A stretch of DNA of 60,000 nucleotides. Origin: Membranipora membranacea (Eukaryota; Bryozoa; Gymnolaemata; Cheilostomatida; Membraniporidae). The first letter of the stretch is position 1. Each line of letters begins with the position of its first letter. This document shows positions 35,701 to 47,575 of this stretch, in pieces. Made by a program: the position numbers and the translations under genes. The stretch is taken from assembly GCA_914767715.1 (NCBI GenBank), contig OU612067.1:29860162-29920161 (forward strand), given 5' to 3'. Below the pieces are notes generated by a model that was not told where the DNA came from, ran no database searches, and saw nothing but the letters and a program-made list of their open reading frames with translations.

Positions 35701-37295
35701 CATTTTCCTTCACATTACCTTCAGCAATGTTGAAGCCTGCTGCTGCTGAAAATGCTGGTTGAGTTGTTGGAACATTTGAAGTTGCAGCTGCTGAACTCAT
35801 TGTTGTCTGGGTGATCAACTGTGGTATTACAACGAAAGTTCTTGAATCAGTACTGTTGCATAGTTCTGTTGATGCGTTGCGGGAAAGCATACACCACCTT
35901 GGATTGTTGCTGAGAGTCAGCTTCATACAAGCATCTCCAATCTCCAAGCATCTGCTGACACACTGTAACACATGTTCAATACCACTCTGTTCATCTGCTG
36001 TTGATGGGCAGAGGTGGTTCAAATCAGATGATCTCATATACTTTTCAACCAGAAGTTTAGCCTGTAGTAAATAAAGAGATTCATATATTTAATTAGTTGT
36101 TCAATAATAAAAAATATAATTGAACAATATATTCATTATGGATAGTATAACATAACAGACTGGAGCTAATTTTGGTCGTTAATTAATTTGTAGGGTTTTG
36201 ACATGTCACCTTGCATTGCAGTATCTGTCACTTGAATCTCATTGACATTGAAACTGAATGTGTTTGAGAGTCATAGGTTGCTCTTAATGAGGTTATATTT
36301 ATGTAATAGCCACAATCTACATTTCAACCTATAAAAAATTGATTTTTCCGATGCTTTGCGTCATTTGCAAACAAGTCTATTTGATAATTCCGAATAGAAT
36401 ATTAATTTACTGATGCTTGGTTGATATCAATTACCATATTCAATTCGCTATTTAGCAGTTATGTTGATATTTGCTCATTTTATTTGCCTTGCAATTACTG
36501 CGCAGTAATTGAATACAAGGATTTTATTTTTCATGCATTATTAACTTTCATCAGAATTAAACCAACTTTCTGTTTTTGGCATAGTGGCTATATTTCAACA
36601 ATTACGAGATCTGCTAATCGATAAAAATGCCAGAGAAAACCATCAAACCTTAATAACCCTAATCTATCTGGATTATGCCGATTGATAATCCTTGCCGTTT
36701 TTAGACAATGCAAAGCCACTTGTATCCTACGAAATGATATACTTTTGCTGATAATGATACCTCATAATGAGTACAATCGGAAAACAAATGAATAGTTTTT
36801 GGTTAAAAATACAAATTTTTCAATTTTTAAATAGTGTTTAGCTGCTACGAACATAATCAGACTCTCAATTCTAGGTATGTAATTAATGAACTAAGTGGAA
36901 TAGTTACGCCTCTCACTCATAACTAGTCATAACTAATTACAATAGCACTTTAGTGCGTTTATTTCACTCTCTTCATTTGACAATTGGTTGGTACACTTCT
37001 TCAGATCACCAACATTCTTGAAACCACCTGTCAAAATTTTGTTCAAACCCTTCTAAACCATATTGTATCTAATGCATATTGAAATACAAATTAAAGTGGA
37101 GTAAACATAAACATGCTGCACTCCTTATCTACCTGCAGGTATTATTGCTGCAAACGATTATCATTCTCAAAAACCCACAAGGTGTGGAAATAAGCTCTAC
37201 TATATGATTAAGCACAGCAGTAAGGGCAATGGACTTACCACACTACCTGTAAAGAGTATCGAGAGAAAAACCAGTGAGAGATACTTCAGCTGCAT
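29728..37295 (-). CDS. Secreted PAN-like + FTP lectin-family protein, gene 4
   Basis: Exons on the minus strand, all in phase: 37295-37239, 36061-35719, 35437-35331, 30384-30309, 30094-30005 and 29942-29728. Exon 1 is a 19-residue signal peptide (MQLKYLSLVFLSILFTGSV), the same length as in genes 1 and 2. Exon 2 has the six-Cys pattern (CVSRCLEIGDACMKL) and an added Ser/Thr/Ala-rich linker. Exons 3-6 give the FTP-like domain (VENAVDG, DLESVFMVQYVKLW, EALCGVRVGEPPSIPDTI, FCVYEIEVFSA). The donor of exon 5 is AT instead of GT (30004-30003). Skipping exon 5 keeps the frame and gives 265 residues; including it gives 295. Intron 3 is about 4.9 kb and holds a decayed foreign gene on the other strand. 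It could be functional by skipping exon 5, or be a recent pseudogene. Confidence 0.72.
30740..33954 (+). pseudogene. Decayed copy of a large repeated protein family with C-terminal CXC-like Cys motif
   Basis: Ordered fragments in several frames: a YHRLCMFRFSKSKLERAK segment; IPWPPTADNL...PPSLFNFLAMMTG; SLAQDIVQLSSKG...PKSLAIGLTVRHMTGSK; YDNIDFTEESLSGHGTTHHT; LRLGEFHTAMCFLSAIGKRF...GVLSGHGYNRNMRAHK; and a C-terminal CKCEVSNCLGGRCSCNKANM Cys cluster with an acidic tail. From memory of invertebrate genomes this order matches a large uncharacterised, highly repeated protein family; I cannot name it securely. Breaks: in-frame stops at 32780 and 33002, a frame change near 32320, and a deletion of much of the middle between about 33640 and 33690. 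Two splice-like joins (31615 to about 31904, phase 2; 31127 donor) suggest the source gene had introns. It lies inside intron 3 of FTP gene 4, antisense to it. Confidence 0.65.
31286..31372. repeat. Near-perfect 43-bp palindrome
   Basis: Two 43-base arms (31286-31328 and 31330-31372) are complementary at 41 positions with a 1-base centre. It would form a tight hairpin in single-stranded DNA or RNA. It lies in a probable intron of the decayed gene at 30.7-34.0 kb. Confidence 0.9.
33975..34625. repeat. Tandem array, four units of about 150-180 bases
   Basis: GCTGCCGCTGA occurs at 34040, 34218, 34387 and 34535. Each is followed by ACAACCG-like, CACCCTCATTTTT, TTCAGCACAC and TTTACCCTAGAAACA. Periods are 178, 169 and 148. 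The array starts directly after the stop of the Cys-rich frame, so it may belong to the same inserted unit. Confidence 0.85.
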
Positions 37296-37299
37296 CTTC

Positions 37300-40200
37300 T
37301 GGCTGTGTTTGGTCAGCAAACTGTAGCTGTCAAGTAAATGGTGTACTGGATAAAACCACGACAAGAATATTTAATTATGAACAGAATTAATAATTCACCA
37401 GCAGCATATCGTTTTTAATTTTCATGAACAATAGCATATCTGAGTATTAACATTGAACTATATTGATCGAATTGGAACTTGACGGCTATTGAGTTTTCTA
37501 ATCATGGTAGACAAAGTTTCATTTAGTCTTCATATTTAATTCATGTTATTGCATATATGTGTGTAATTCGCCGCATTTGCTTGAAATAGATTAAATTTGA
37601 CCAATCCATGAGTTTATTTCAATGCACAATTCTGACTATTATAAATGTCCTTTGTCAGGAAATATTGTACCTATGTGTGTCAAGTGAATGTTTTGTTATA
37701 TTTGTACTTATGTTTGCATCTAATGATCTTGTCTTTACGATCACCTCTGCTAAATATATATGCATATGCAACATGAATGACAGCTCAACAAGATTTCTTT
37801 GGTGCCGTCCCACCTTGTAAGCCGGTTAACTATATTCCGACCTTGAACTTGATTTTCCCGCCGACCACTAATAGCTACAAAGACTGTCTATCAATTATCT
37901 TCCTGCCACGCCATCATCAAAATTTGTCAACCGTTACAAACTGTCCAGCATGTACCGCAGTAAGACTTGGCCTTGGGTGTAATCACTGACGCAGCACAAC
38001 ACTTGAGTCTATTGCAGTTTGATTTGTTTGTTGCACTTTTTCTAGTTAGTACATATAGGCCGATTAAAAAATCACTAAGGGATTATCAAAAACTAACTCG
38101 ATTTCAAAGATGATTGGACCATAAGTAGCCAGTGTGCGGTGATATAGTGAGACAGCTACTTAGGATAAGGTTCTGTCAGATTTGCGTGGGAAACAAATTC
38201 AATGCTCTCCTTGGCATGAATTGATGGTGGAAACAGTGCCTTCCATAAGAGAAGGTTACTCCCATTCTCTGCATTAGGATGTCACAGTCTACCGGATGTG
38301 CAGTACAAGAAAGAATCAACTCCTGGAGAATATGACATCATGATGCAGGGAATGGGAGTTACTTTTCCTTATGGAATGTCCTCTATCCACCATCAATAAT
38401 TCATGCCAAGTATAGGATTGAAATTTGTTTACCATGTAAATCTGAGACAACATTATTAAAGTAACTGCCTGACTATAACATGCTTTGGACTTTGGATAGT
38501 ATTTAAACACAATGCATATAATATGGAAGCACTGCAAGTAACTATTTAATTTCTTGACCATCGCACCGATCAGTCAAATTGAATTCCACAGAGCATACCA
38601 TAAAACCTGTTTTAACTGGATCCAACATGGCTCCGTATTTAAATCTGATTTTTGTAAATGATACATTGAAATTGCAAACGAAATTCCAATAAATATGGAG
38701 AACTCACACAGTATTCATCTTAACTCAAGAACTAATGGTAGCTTGATTCTTAAAATTGACAATTATTGAAGCCTGAAAGAGAACCTTATTTCATTATGAT
38801 GATGATGATGATGATGCTAGCACTCCACCCAGCAGTTGACAAAAACCTTTTGGTTGAGATATAATTATCTTTTTTTTATCCCCTTTCATTTACAGATTCG
38901 AGTTCTGTATCAAAATCTGATTGTTGTGAAATATTGAAAAACCGCACTGTACCCTTAGCCAGCTTCAACTTATAATAAGGGGGGTGGTGAAAATTTTCCA
39001 CATTCACATTGATCCTATTACCATGCCTGGTCATTTTATAAAAACATGTACTAACTAGGACAAAAATTTCAGGGAGCCAACTCCATCAATGGTGGCAGTA
39101 GGTGTGGAAATCATTGATGCTGATGACTTTTTTTGTGGTCATCAATGTTTACTGCATGGTCATTTTTTGCAGTCGTCAATGAGGTATTACATTATGAGAC
39201 ACCATCATGCGATGCGTGCTATGCGATGTTTAATGTGGAGAAAGACATTTAGATATCTAGTTATATTGATTGGAGTTTGTTACATTATCACCTTTTTTTG
39301 CAAATTACACGTATGCTCTGCAGCAGTGTATGAGAATTGTTCAGAGATAACTCACCATAAGTTAGAAGTGAATGCCATGATGAAACTGATTAGGTATATT
39401 CTTTAGGGCTTAGCAAACGGTAAGCTGTTGTGTCATAGCAAAAAGTAGGAACTCGTAGTTCGGAGTAGCTTTAATTTTGTAATCATTCATCAAAGTTTAA
39501 AGTTTACTATGTCATGTTGGTAATAGCAAATGGTCTGGGGTTATGATATGCATGGCTCATTTCATCTAATTATAAAAAAGGGACCATTCTGAAGTCTTAG
39601 AGTCATCAAGGTTGTGCAATAATTGTTATTAATGAATATTGATAGGTATGACTATGTTTAAACTAAGCAAAAAGATGTACAAAGCAAATCAAATAAATGA
39701 TTCTTAGGGGCACAACCCTCTGCTAAACAAATTACAAAAAATCACTGGCTATTTAAGGTAGAAATTTGTAATCACTTATGTACAAAAGCAGGTTACTACA
39801 GTCTTATAAAACGGCTTGGTGTAGAGGACTGACAATTATTATTAGAATTGTTTGTATCCATGGTAACCAAGTAACACTGATATATGGCAGCAGGTTGTTA
39901 CAAGTGTTACGGGAGGCGCTCTCTCCGACATCAATAATTCATGCCAAGTGGAGCATTGAGTCTTTAACCATGCAAATCAGACATAACTTTTCCTTCAATG
40001 CCTGAATATAACATGTATTGGTCTTCGTTTAGTCTATAAGGGGATTAATCATTGCAGTCACTAAGTTTTTTAGCTATCTCGCGGTTATCATAACGACTCT
40101 GATTTCATGGTTATTTGTAGATTATCTTATTATAAGGAGCAAAAAGCTTCGAGTAGAAGAGTTTCAAAATATTCAAAAGGCACTACAAAAAAATTTTGCT

Positions 40201-41480
40201 CTTAAACTTTACAGCATTTTCAATCTTCAAGACAAATATCAAATCTAGTTACAAATTAAATTTGGTTCTCTAGCCTGTTCCGTATTTCACAATTTCTCTG
40301 TTTGCGATACTCTTTTATTCAATAAAGGCCTAATTAATTGTCTTGGCTGCAAATAAAGAAAAGCCATTCATTTTAGTGGTACCAAAGTGATCTCAGCCTA
40401 CACAAATGAATGAATGTCTGTGAAAGGTACTTGTCAGGTGGAATTGACTGCTGGAACTTGGGAATCCTCGTCTTTCCTTGGATGATGTGGCATTTCTAGA
40501 GTTTTTGTTTTATCTTTAGTGTAAGGGAGTCAGTTAGTATTGCACGATCTTAATAATATCGTTTTTTACGTTTCACTATGTAATATGGGAAAATTCAAAT
40601 CAAAATTGATATAAATCCTTGTATCAATGTCCAAATTTGGAAAGGGGAGTTCAAAACCAGATTTAAAGGTTTCTGATAGAATGAATCCAATAAAACATCA
40701 TCCCAAAAACAAAAAATTTGCCAAAATTTCCTAAAAATTGATGAAAACTCTTTTAGCTATTAACACATTCTGAGTTCTCAAAATGATTTATGTGACCCTG
40801 CGCTTCTTATTTCTGCTTTAATCTTTACCAATCTATTCTTCAAGAACTCTCAAATCATCAAGTTTCTCAGATCTGCAGCACCCACCATCATATAAATAAT
40901 TATAAAGTAATTGCGAAATCGTGTGTGTATATATGGTATGTATATAGGGAGATAAACATTCTTTTTCTTTTTTTTTTGGCATAATTTTCATTCGATGAGA
41001 ATGTTTTACAAAATCAGCCTTCCAAGAAAACAAAAAAGGAAAAAAAAGCCAAAAACTTTCAATCAAGATGACGAAAAAGATAATCATAAAAATTGAGTTT
41101 GAATGATTTATATTTATTTATATTTATGAAACAATCAATATATATTCCACTTATCATTAAAAATGATGAATTGTTGCCAACAATAAATGTATTATCAACC
41201 TTATTATTAATATTATTAGTAGTATTGATATTATTACTATTATTATTGTAATCATTATTCTATTATAAAAACGTAGGGACGAGCAAGGTAATCAAAGGTT
41301 TGTAACTGGGCTTGTTAGTAAGATATAATGAAACGCCATGACATTTTCAGTATTAGCACAAATCTGCTAAGGGCATACAAGTAAGCATCGATAATAAGAA
41401 TATAATATAAAAAGAAAGTACAGGAATATCGATTCCATTCCAACTCAGGATTCCATTCCAAATCCAGTATAGCATAAGTT
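37300..41480. other. Gene-poor spacer
   Basis: No gene I can support. It contains the 38.2-kb foldback, a related fragment at about 39880-40050, a short (GAT)n at 38797-38816 and ATT-rich simple sequence near 41190-41260. The 105-codon frame at 39089-39406 (+) has Met/His-rich and hydrophobic parts but no family pattern or splice context. Confidence 0.5.
38169..38450. mobile_element. Foldback/MITE-like inverted repeat
   Basis: Arms of about 116 bases (38169-38284 and 38332-38450) match with substitutions around a 47-base spacer; for example CATGAATTGATGGTGG is mirrored by CCACCATCAATAATTCATG. Part of one arm recurs at about 39920-40020 (ATCAATAATTCATGCCAAG...ATAACATG), so the unit is repeated in this genome. 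Confidence 0.75.
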
Positions 41481-41489
41481 GACACAAGC

Positions 41490-42537
41490 TTACAAGTTTT
41501 CAGTTGTTGGGTTGGTACTTGTCACAGGCTGGAGATAATCCTCTGTTAAGATGTGTACTTGACTTGATGCCTCTATGGTTTCAGTTTGTATGATATTGGT
41601 GTCGCTATATTCAACAGCATCAACGTTTGGTTCATAATACTCATCACCAATAATGTTGTATATTCCTTCCTCGGAGGATACATTTTCTGCTGAGATTTGA
41701 TTGTAATTATCTTCAACAGTCCATGCAGTTTCTAAAATATAGATACAAAAAAATTTAGTGTTAATCATTATATTTTTTTCAAGTTCCCTGTTTCATCCAT
41801 GACAGATTAAAACATTGCAATCATCATCTACAACAAATTGACCGTGACGATTACCTTTATCTGGTATTTTGGGAAGATTCCTATTCAATATTCAATTCTG
41901 TCTCTCGTGCTTCCTCATCCTGAAGCAAAAAGTTTGTTCAGTAAAGTTAGATGAAGGGCCTCTTGTAGAGTTACTATGGCGAATCAAAAGTGATCATTCT
42001 AACCTTACACAGTAGATGTGATAAACAAAAGTTCATTATTTCAAGATATTTTAACCAAACAAAAATGGGGCTTTTGTGTGGGAAAAGCAAAGAAATTCAA
42101 CTACAACAACAGCATCTTTTAAATTCGTAAGCATGGCAACAACTTTTAAGTTGTGCCAATCAATTATCAAAATGTGTTTCATCATCATAGTTCAAAGATT
42201 TTTTCGGCCTACATTTTTTTATAAGTTTAGCTAGATTCGGTCAGTCTTACCGTATTTTCATAGCCGTAATGATGATCAGAGCAATTAAAAACACTCCAGT
42301 AATTGATGAACTCAAGGTTAATTTCCAATTGACAGGTGAGATAGTCTCTGTGACAGCTGCAGCTGCTCCTTGATTAATTCTTTGAGTTCCATTGTCGGCA
42401 TAATCATCATAATCATAACCATAATCGTATCCGTAGTCATAACCATCATTATCATCATAAAAAATCAACTTTAGAGAGATAGATGTCTGGAATCTCTTCT
42501 GCATCAACAACAAACACTTGACCTGAAGAAAAAAATA
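41490..42537 (-). CDS. 3' end of a single-pass membrane protein with Tyr-rich tail (5' part missing)
   Basis: Three exons: about 42521-42252, 41881-41856 (26 bases) and 41742-41490. The first encodes a Tyr/Asp-rich stretch (DGYDYGYDYGYDYDDYADN) and a transmembrane segment (GVFLIALIIITAM). It ends in phase 2 at a gtaaga donor. The 26-base microexon after gaatag restores phase (RNLPKIPDK). The last exon encodes an acidic tail with YNII, DEYYEP, EYSD and EDYLQPV, the kind of Tyr sites bound by SH2 proteins in receptors. The first exon is preceded by cttcag at about 42522-42527; the frame upstream of a T6 run looks better shifted by one base. The ectodomain is not found. The receptor role is inferred from topology only. 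Confidence 0.5.
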
Positions 42538-43020
42538 GAATGTTACTCAAAATATTTAGAGAATGCTGCAATACCAACTCTTGACAGCATATGCTATGAC
42601 AGAAGTTTGTAAAGTTAACTTCTTGTGAGACATATTAACAATATTTTTTCTTAGTCTCATCATATTGTGAGAATTCATTACTTAACGTGATAAATCGCTT
42701 TTTAAAACTTTCTAATATTGTATTGGTCATGATGTCTAATAGTTATTTTCATAGTTGAAACCTCCCAAAATATTTTTTAGGTATTTATTAGTTTATGCTT
42801 TCATAATATAGAGGAGGCGTGGCACTAGCTGGAGGAGGGACATTATAGTGAAAACTTATGTTTTTTAGGCCTCCTGTCTTCGGGACTTGAAATTTTTTGC
42901 AATCGAATAGGGCCATTTTTGACCCCTCATTACATACGACCCCAATAATGAAGAAATCTACATACTTGTTCAACAATTTTAATCAACCTTTTAATCAACC
43001 AACAATACGAAGAAATAAAA

Positions 43021-43326
43021 CATTTAAAGGGATAATAAACTTCTGATCTCTGTTGTGTGCTCCTACCTCTTGGTTAGTGTTTCAGTTGTACAGATACTCA
43101 GTGTACGCATGTGAAATAATGATACCTTTGGACTTTGGCTTGTTATTTTCTAACAGCCAAGCTTTACACTTTTATTACCATATCCGGTTATGGTAATAAA
43201 ATTGTAAAGCTGGGCTGTTAGAAAATAACAAGCGAAAGTCCAAAGGTCATCATTATTGCATGTGCGTATTCTGAGTATCTGCACCACTGCCAAACAGAGA
43301 TCAGAAGTGTATTATCCCTTTAAAGT
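43021..43326. mobile_element. Foldback MITE-like element
   Basis: Nearly the whole 305 bases is a palindrome centred on a 6-base spacer at 43183-43188. Outer ends are CATTTAAAGGGATAATAAAC and TATTATCCCTTTAAAGTG. Inner arms share TTGTTATTTTCTAACAGCC with its complement. The left arm has about 25 bases (43060-43090) poorly matched in the right arm. It has no coding capacity. Confidence 0.85.
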
Positions 43327-45040
43327 GTCCCTTTAAAGGAACAGGGTTCTTGGTATCATTTTGGAGCTTGAAATGAGATTAAGACAGCTATCACACATGC
43401 ATTTGCATGAAAAACAAGTCTTCAGGGTTACTTGGTCTGGTAGGTTTGGGGGTTATAAGTTAACACTATTGAGTTGCCTACTCATGCACAGCCCAACTTG
43501 TCCAGGCGATTTGTAATGAGCCTATTATGGGGGAAATACAGTAATATTAGTGACTATTGTGGTTAGATAACAACTTTTGCAAATACATGACAAAGTCACT
43601 CACAATTCTGTCGATGACATAAAAGTTCAAATTTAATGAGTTGAGACCGCTAATCAAAACAACCTTCATTTCTGTTATGAGCCCATGTTGAAGAAGAGAT
43701 TAGAAGAACCACTGTACCAAAGATTATACATACTGACTGTACATTACAATCAATGACTATGACCCATTCCCTGTCCACAGCTTTTCAAGCGAGTGATTTT
43801 CATTTCATACCGCTGCGCTTGTTTGCTCTGTTTAAATAAGATTACACTGGAGCAATGAATTCTTCCTGCTGACAAAGCCTTGCTTATTTCAGATTTACCT
43901 AAAACTGGTCCATACAATGCTTTATGGTGAGTACCAAATCTTGCGATTATATCCAACACTAGCCCCCCAAATAAGATCCATACTGATGAAATAACTCAAA
44001 AACTCGACAAATTAATTTCCGAAGTGACTGATGTGTGCTTTGACATAGGTTCTCATATGGCCTGCTGCACTCAGTCAGTAATATTGATAGTCCATGTTTA
44101 GATGTGCTGAGTATCTGTGATGCACAGATGGACAAGATCTGATGTAAAATAATATAGAAAGTTTCTCAAGGTATTCTACTGCTTACACGATTATTAATAC
44201 TCCTCTCTTTAGGAGGCAGTCAAATTCATTTACATTTTTCATCACCCTGAAGTCCGAAATAACTAGATGACAATTTTATTTACTTCAATTTACTTTGTGA
44301 CTTGTAAATTCCAGTTTTTGAGGTAAACAACAAAGTTTACCCGAGAAAATCTTGTGAGTCCAAACATCAGAATATTTGCAAAAATTGTTGTAAAGATTCT
44401 CAAAACTTCAAATCACTCAGTATTAATCATCGCATGCTTTGGATTTTAACATCATCCTAATGCCTGAAATGTCGAGATTTAAAAACAAATTATTTTAGAT
44501 TTTTGTGCAAATTAGAAAAACATCCAGTCTACATGTGTAAATTTTGTATCTTCTATTGATTGAAATTCTATTGAAAGCCACTAATCATAAAGCATAATGG
44601 CTGAAGACAGAGTTTGATTGGAATGTCATATCTTAGTATTTATAATCTTCAATACAATACATGTAGCTGTCGCATATTCGACCCACTTGGGGCCGAATAC
44701 CCGAACAGAACAGTTACCACTATTTCATTAATTTTGCTCATGTTTAATTTGTATGGAGTTAACTTCTTCCGGTTGAGGAAGAAGGCAACTCCATACAAAA
44801 AGTGTTTTGTTTACCTAATCAAATTTATCCACAACATAGAATTTTGTTACAAGCAGATATTAGTTCAATTTACTAATGACTCATAGTTGAGATGCCTTTC
44901 GACATTAAAATAAGACTTTATTTTGATTAAATGGTGGAAATAAGTTTAAACAGTCATCGTAAAAAATAAACCATGCTCTATCATAACGTCAAAGTTTCCT
45001 GTGCAAAAGGTCAGAATAGGTCAACTCCAAAACAGTATGT
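43327..45040. other. Gene-poor spacer
   Basis: Nothing supported as a gene. It contains a 22-base inverted repeat (44749-44770 and 44777-44799, around GTATGGAGTT/AACTCCATAC) that could fold into a hairpin. At 45048-45110 there are three to four copies of a 21-base unit, GCTCCAAAATAATAGTAATAC. Confidence 0.5.
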
Positions 45041-45162
45041 CGTAGTATGCTCCAAAATGGTAATGCGCTCCAAAATAATAGTAATACGCTCCAAAATAAT
45101 AGTAATACCAAAATATTGCAGAGTGATATGCTGCTGAGGGCTCTCCAAAAAGAACTGATAAG

Positions 45163-46700
45163 CTAAACAACTACTACTCAACAGTTGGTGGTGAGCCTCT
45201 ACCACTACCACCAAAAGCTGGATTGCAGTCAGCACAAGAACTCGAACACCTGAGTATCGGCGAGATAAAACGTTTAATGAATAAGCTAGCTAGATGTGGG
45301 AAAATCAACAACATTTCCCAATAAGTGGAAGAGAGCACAAATCCGACCTATCCCTAAAATAGCTTGCCCATCGAAGTACAAGGATTATCGACCTATCTCA
45401 ATTTTATTCCACTTAGGGAAGCTCTCTGAGGAGGTCATAATAAACAAAATGAGATCGAAGCTTGAAGCCGTAATTGACCCTGCCCAATTTGCATACCAAC
45501 CAAACATTGGCACTGTAGATGCATTAATAAAACTTCTTGACGACTTCACATCTGAACTCGACAATCCTAACGTGAAGTTTATCCAAAGTGCTGCGATGGA
45601 CTTTTCAAAGGCGTTCGACCGTCTGCAGCCTGCCATTCTCATTGAAAAGATGGAGAGATACAACTTCAATCCTCGTATCATCTCTCTACTATCAAACTTT
45701 CTAGATATGAGAATGCAGTGTGTCAGGTATGGAGATCGGCAATCAAGCTATATATGCAGCAGTGTAGGCGCCCCTCAGGGAACGAAGCTGGGCCCCGTGT
45801 TATGGCTCATATACTCCAATGATCTTTCTGCTGAAGGGTTCAATCATATTAAATACGCTGATGACACCACCTTCTATACGTCAGTCACCAACTATAACAA
45901 TACATCAGCAGTGTCACCAGCAGTCATATCCACTCAAAGATGGGCAGCAGATAATAGCATGCAGCTGAACCCAGAAAAGACCGAGGTGATGAACTCTAGT
46001 TTGAGCCATAAGCATCATTATAAACAAGATGTTGTGGTTGATGATTTATCTTTTTCTCCAAATTCATTCACAAAATTTTTAGGGGTTTTTATTGATAATA
46101 AGTTGTCTTTTAACAAACATGTAGACTCTTTAGTATCAGCTTGTAGCTCAAGATTATTTTTAATGAGGAAACTAAAGACAATTGAACTAAACAGTGATGG
46201 CTTAAAAGCTTTTTATTTGAGCAACATACGCTCAAAGCTTAGCTATGCTGCTCCGGCCTGGTATTCCTTGCTAGGCGAACATAACCGCGACAGACTTGAG
46301 AAAATACAAAGAGCAGCTCTGAAGATAATTTTTCCAGATTTAGAATACGATCATAGATTATCAGTCTTAGGCATCCCAAAACTCTGTGATTTTCTTTTTG
46401 ATATCTCTTATTCACATTTTCTGCGTATAGTGAATAATGAATCACATCCTCTTTTTAGTGAACTACTTTTCAACAAGAATTCCAGAACATCCTCTCGAGT
46501 TATACAAATTTTTCGGCCAAAACTCTGCAGGACTGAAAGGCGAAGAAAAGGCTTTTTTAATTTTTTCATGACCTATCATGACAACGGTCTAGTATATAAA
46601 TAATTTTTAGTGTGTTGTTTTTACTATGCCATACCATCGCTCGCATTCTGTACCATCTGTCATGATGATTGAATGAATACAAATCAAATCAAAATCAAAT
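45163..46700 (+). mobile_element. Truncated LINE-type retrotransposon with reverse transcriptase ORF
   Basis: The 435-codon frame 45296-46603 is a reverse transcriptase: FPNKWKRAQIRPIPK, YRPIS, MDFSKAFDRLQP, GAPQGTKLGPVL, catalytic IKYADDTTFY, then the C-terminal LGVFIDNKLSFNKHV connection. The upstream part, NNYYSTVGGEPLPLPPKAGL (from 45163), is in another frame and runs out at KINNIS just where the FPNKWK box begins. The usual ATGPDGIP block is missing, so an internal deletion with frame change lies near 45295-45310. No endonuclease is left. The 3' end carries AATCAAATCAAAATCAAATC, a short tail repeat as in jockey/CR1-like LINEs. Probably dead despite the open polymerase core. Confidence 0.85.
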
Positions 46701-46789
46701 CGACCCGCCTTGATGTTCCCCCGGTTTTTATATGCACAGGGGTTCACCACGGCGGGTGCGCATGGCCAAAAAAACGGAGATTTCATTTG

Positions 46790-47100
46790 CCCATCCTCTT
46801 GACAAAAGCGGAGATTTGATTTAGATTTTGTGTCTGATAAAAAGGTTTTAATTATCTATATCATTTAAATGTTTGCGTTTGAACCCTCCAAAAAGACGGA
46901 GGTTGGGCTTTAATTTATGTCTAATAAAAAGGTTTTAATTATATATATTATTCAAATGTCAGCGTTTGAACCCTCCAAAAAGACGGAGGTTGGGCTTTAA
47001 TTCATGTCTAATAAAAAGGTTTTAATTATATATATTATTCAAATGTCAGCGTTTGAACCCTCCAAAAAGGCGGAGGTTGGACTTTAATTATATACATTAT
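46790..47100. repeat. 87-bp tandem repeat, about 3.5 units
   Basis: GTTTGAACCCTCCAAAAAG starts at 46877, 46964 and 47051, a strict period of 87. Units contain GGAGGTTGGGCTTTAATT and TCTAATAAAAAGGTTTTAAT. The first unit is more diverged and the last is cut short. It lies about 90 bases after the LINE tail. Confidence 0.9.
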
Positions 47101-47356
47101 TTTGAAGTGGTTGACGTCGTCTGGTATCACCTGGCTCCATTCTTTTTATCTGAAATCTCCTGAGCTGTGAGAACTTGAGATCTCACATAGCCACAATCTC
47201 ATTTATTCATCAAATAAATATAAACAAAACCTTGAAATCCTTTAGCGATGTATTGATCTGCCTTTATATTGCCAATTGCTATCTCGAACAGTAACCATGG
47301 TTAACAGAAAAAGTTGTATCTGTCAAAGCACTGTGGGTTATTTCAAGTGGCCGAAA

Positions 47357-47575
47357 TCATACAGATTTAAACTTGAGTGGTGTGACTACTTCAGGGACAT
47401 TTTCCCTATGATAATCACATGGACCCACCGTCGATTTGCTACAATTGCCTCTTGAATGATATTCAATATCGCTCTCACTGGATCTGTTAATCTCCTTATA
47501 ATTTTCACTCTCGCTGTCGGATGAGCTAGAGTTGTAATTTTTGCTGTGCTTGATTTCGATCGTTTGCTTTGTCAT
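47357..47575 (-). CDS. Small Ser/Glu-rich open frame, unknown
   Basis: It encodes 72 residues with an SSSSDSESENYKE stretch and a basic start; not recognised. It could be the cytoplasmic-tail exon of the gene whose exons lie at 48.4-50.8 kb on the same strand, or chance. No splice link is demonstrated. Confidence 0.2.
   Translation of the reverse strand: MTKQTIEIKHSKNYNSSSSDSESENYKEINRSSESDIEYHSRGNCSKSTVGPCDYHRENVPEVVTPLKFKSV

Noticed and set aside
39089-39406. Met/His-rich 105-codon frame as a membrane peptide gene
   Set aside because: No signal peptide, no family resemblance and no splice or promoter evidence.
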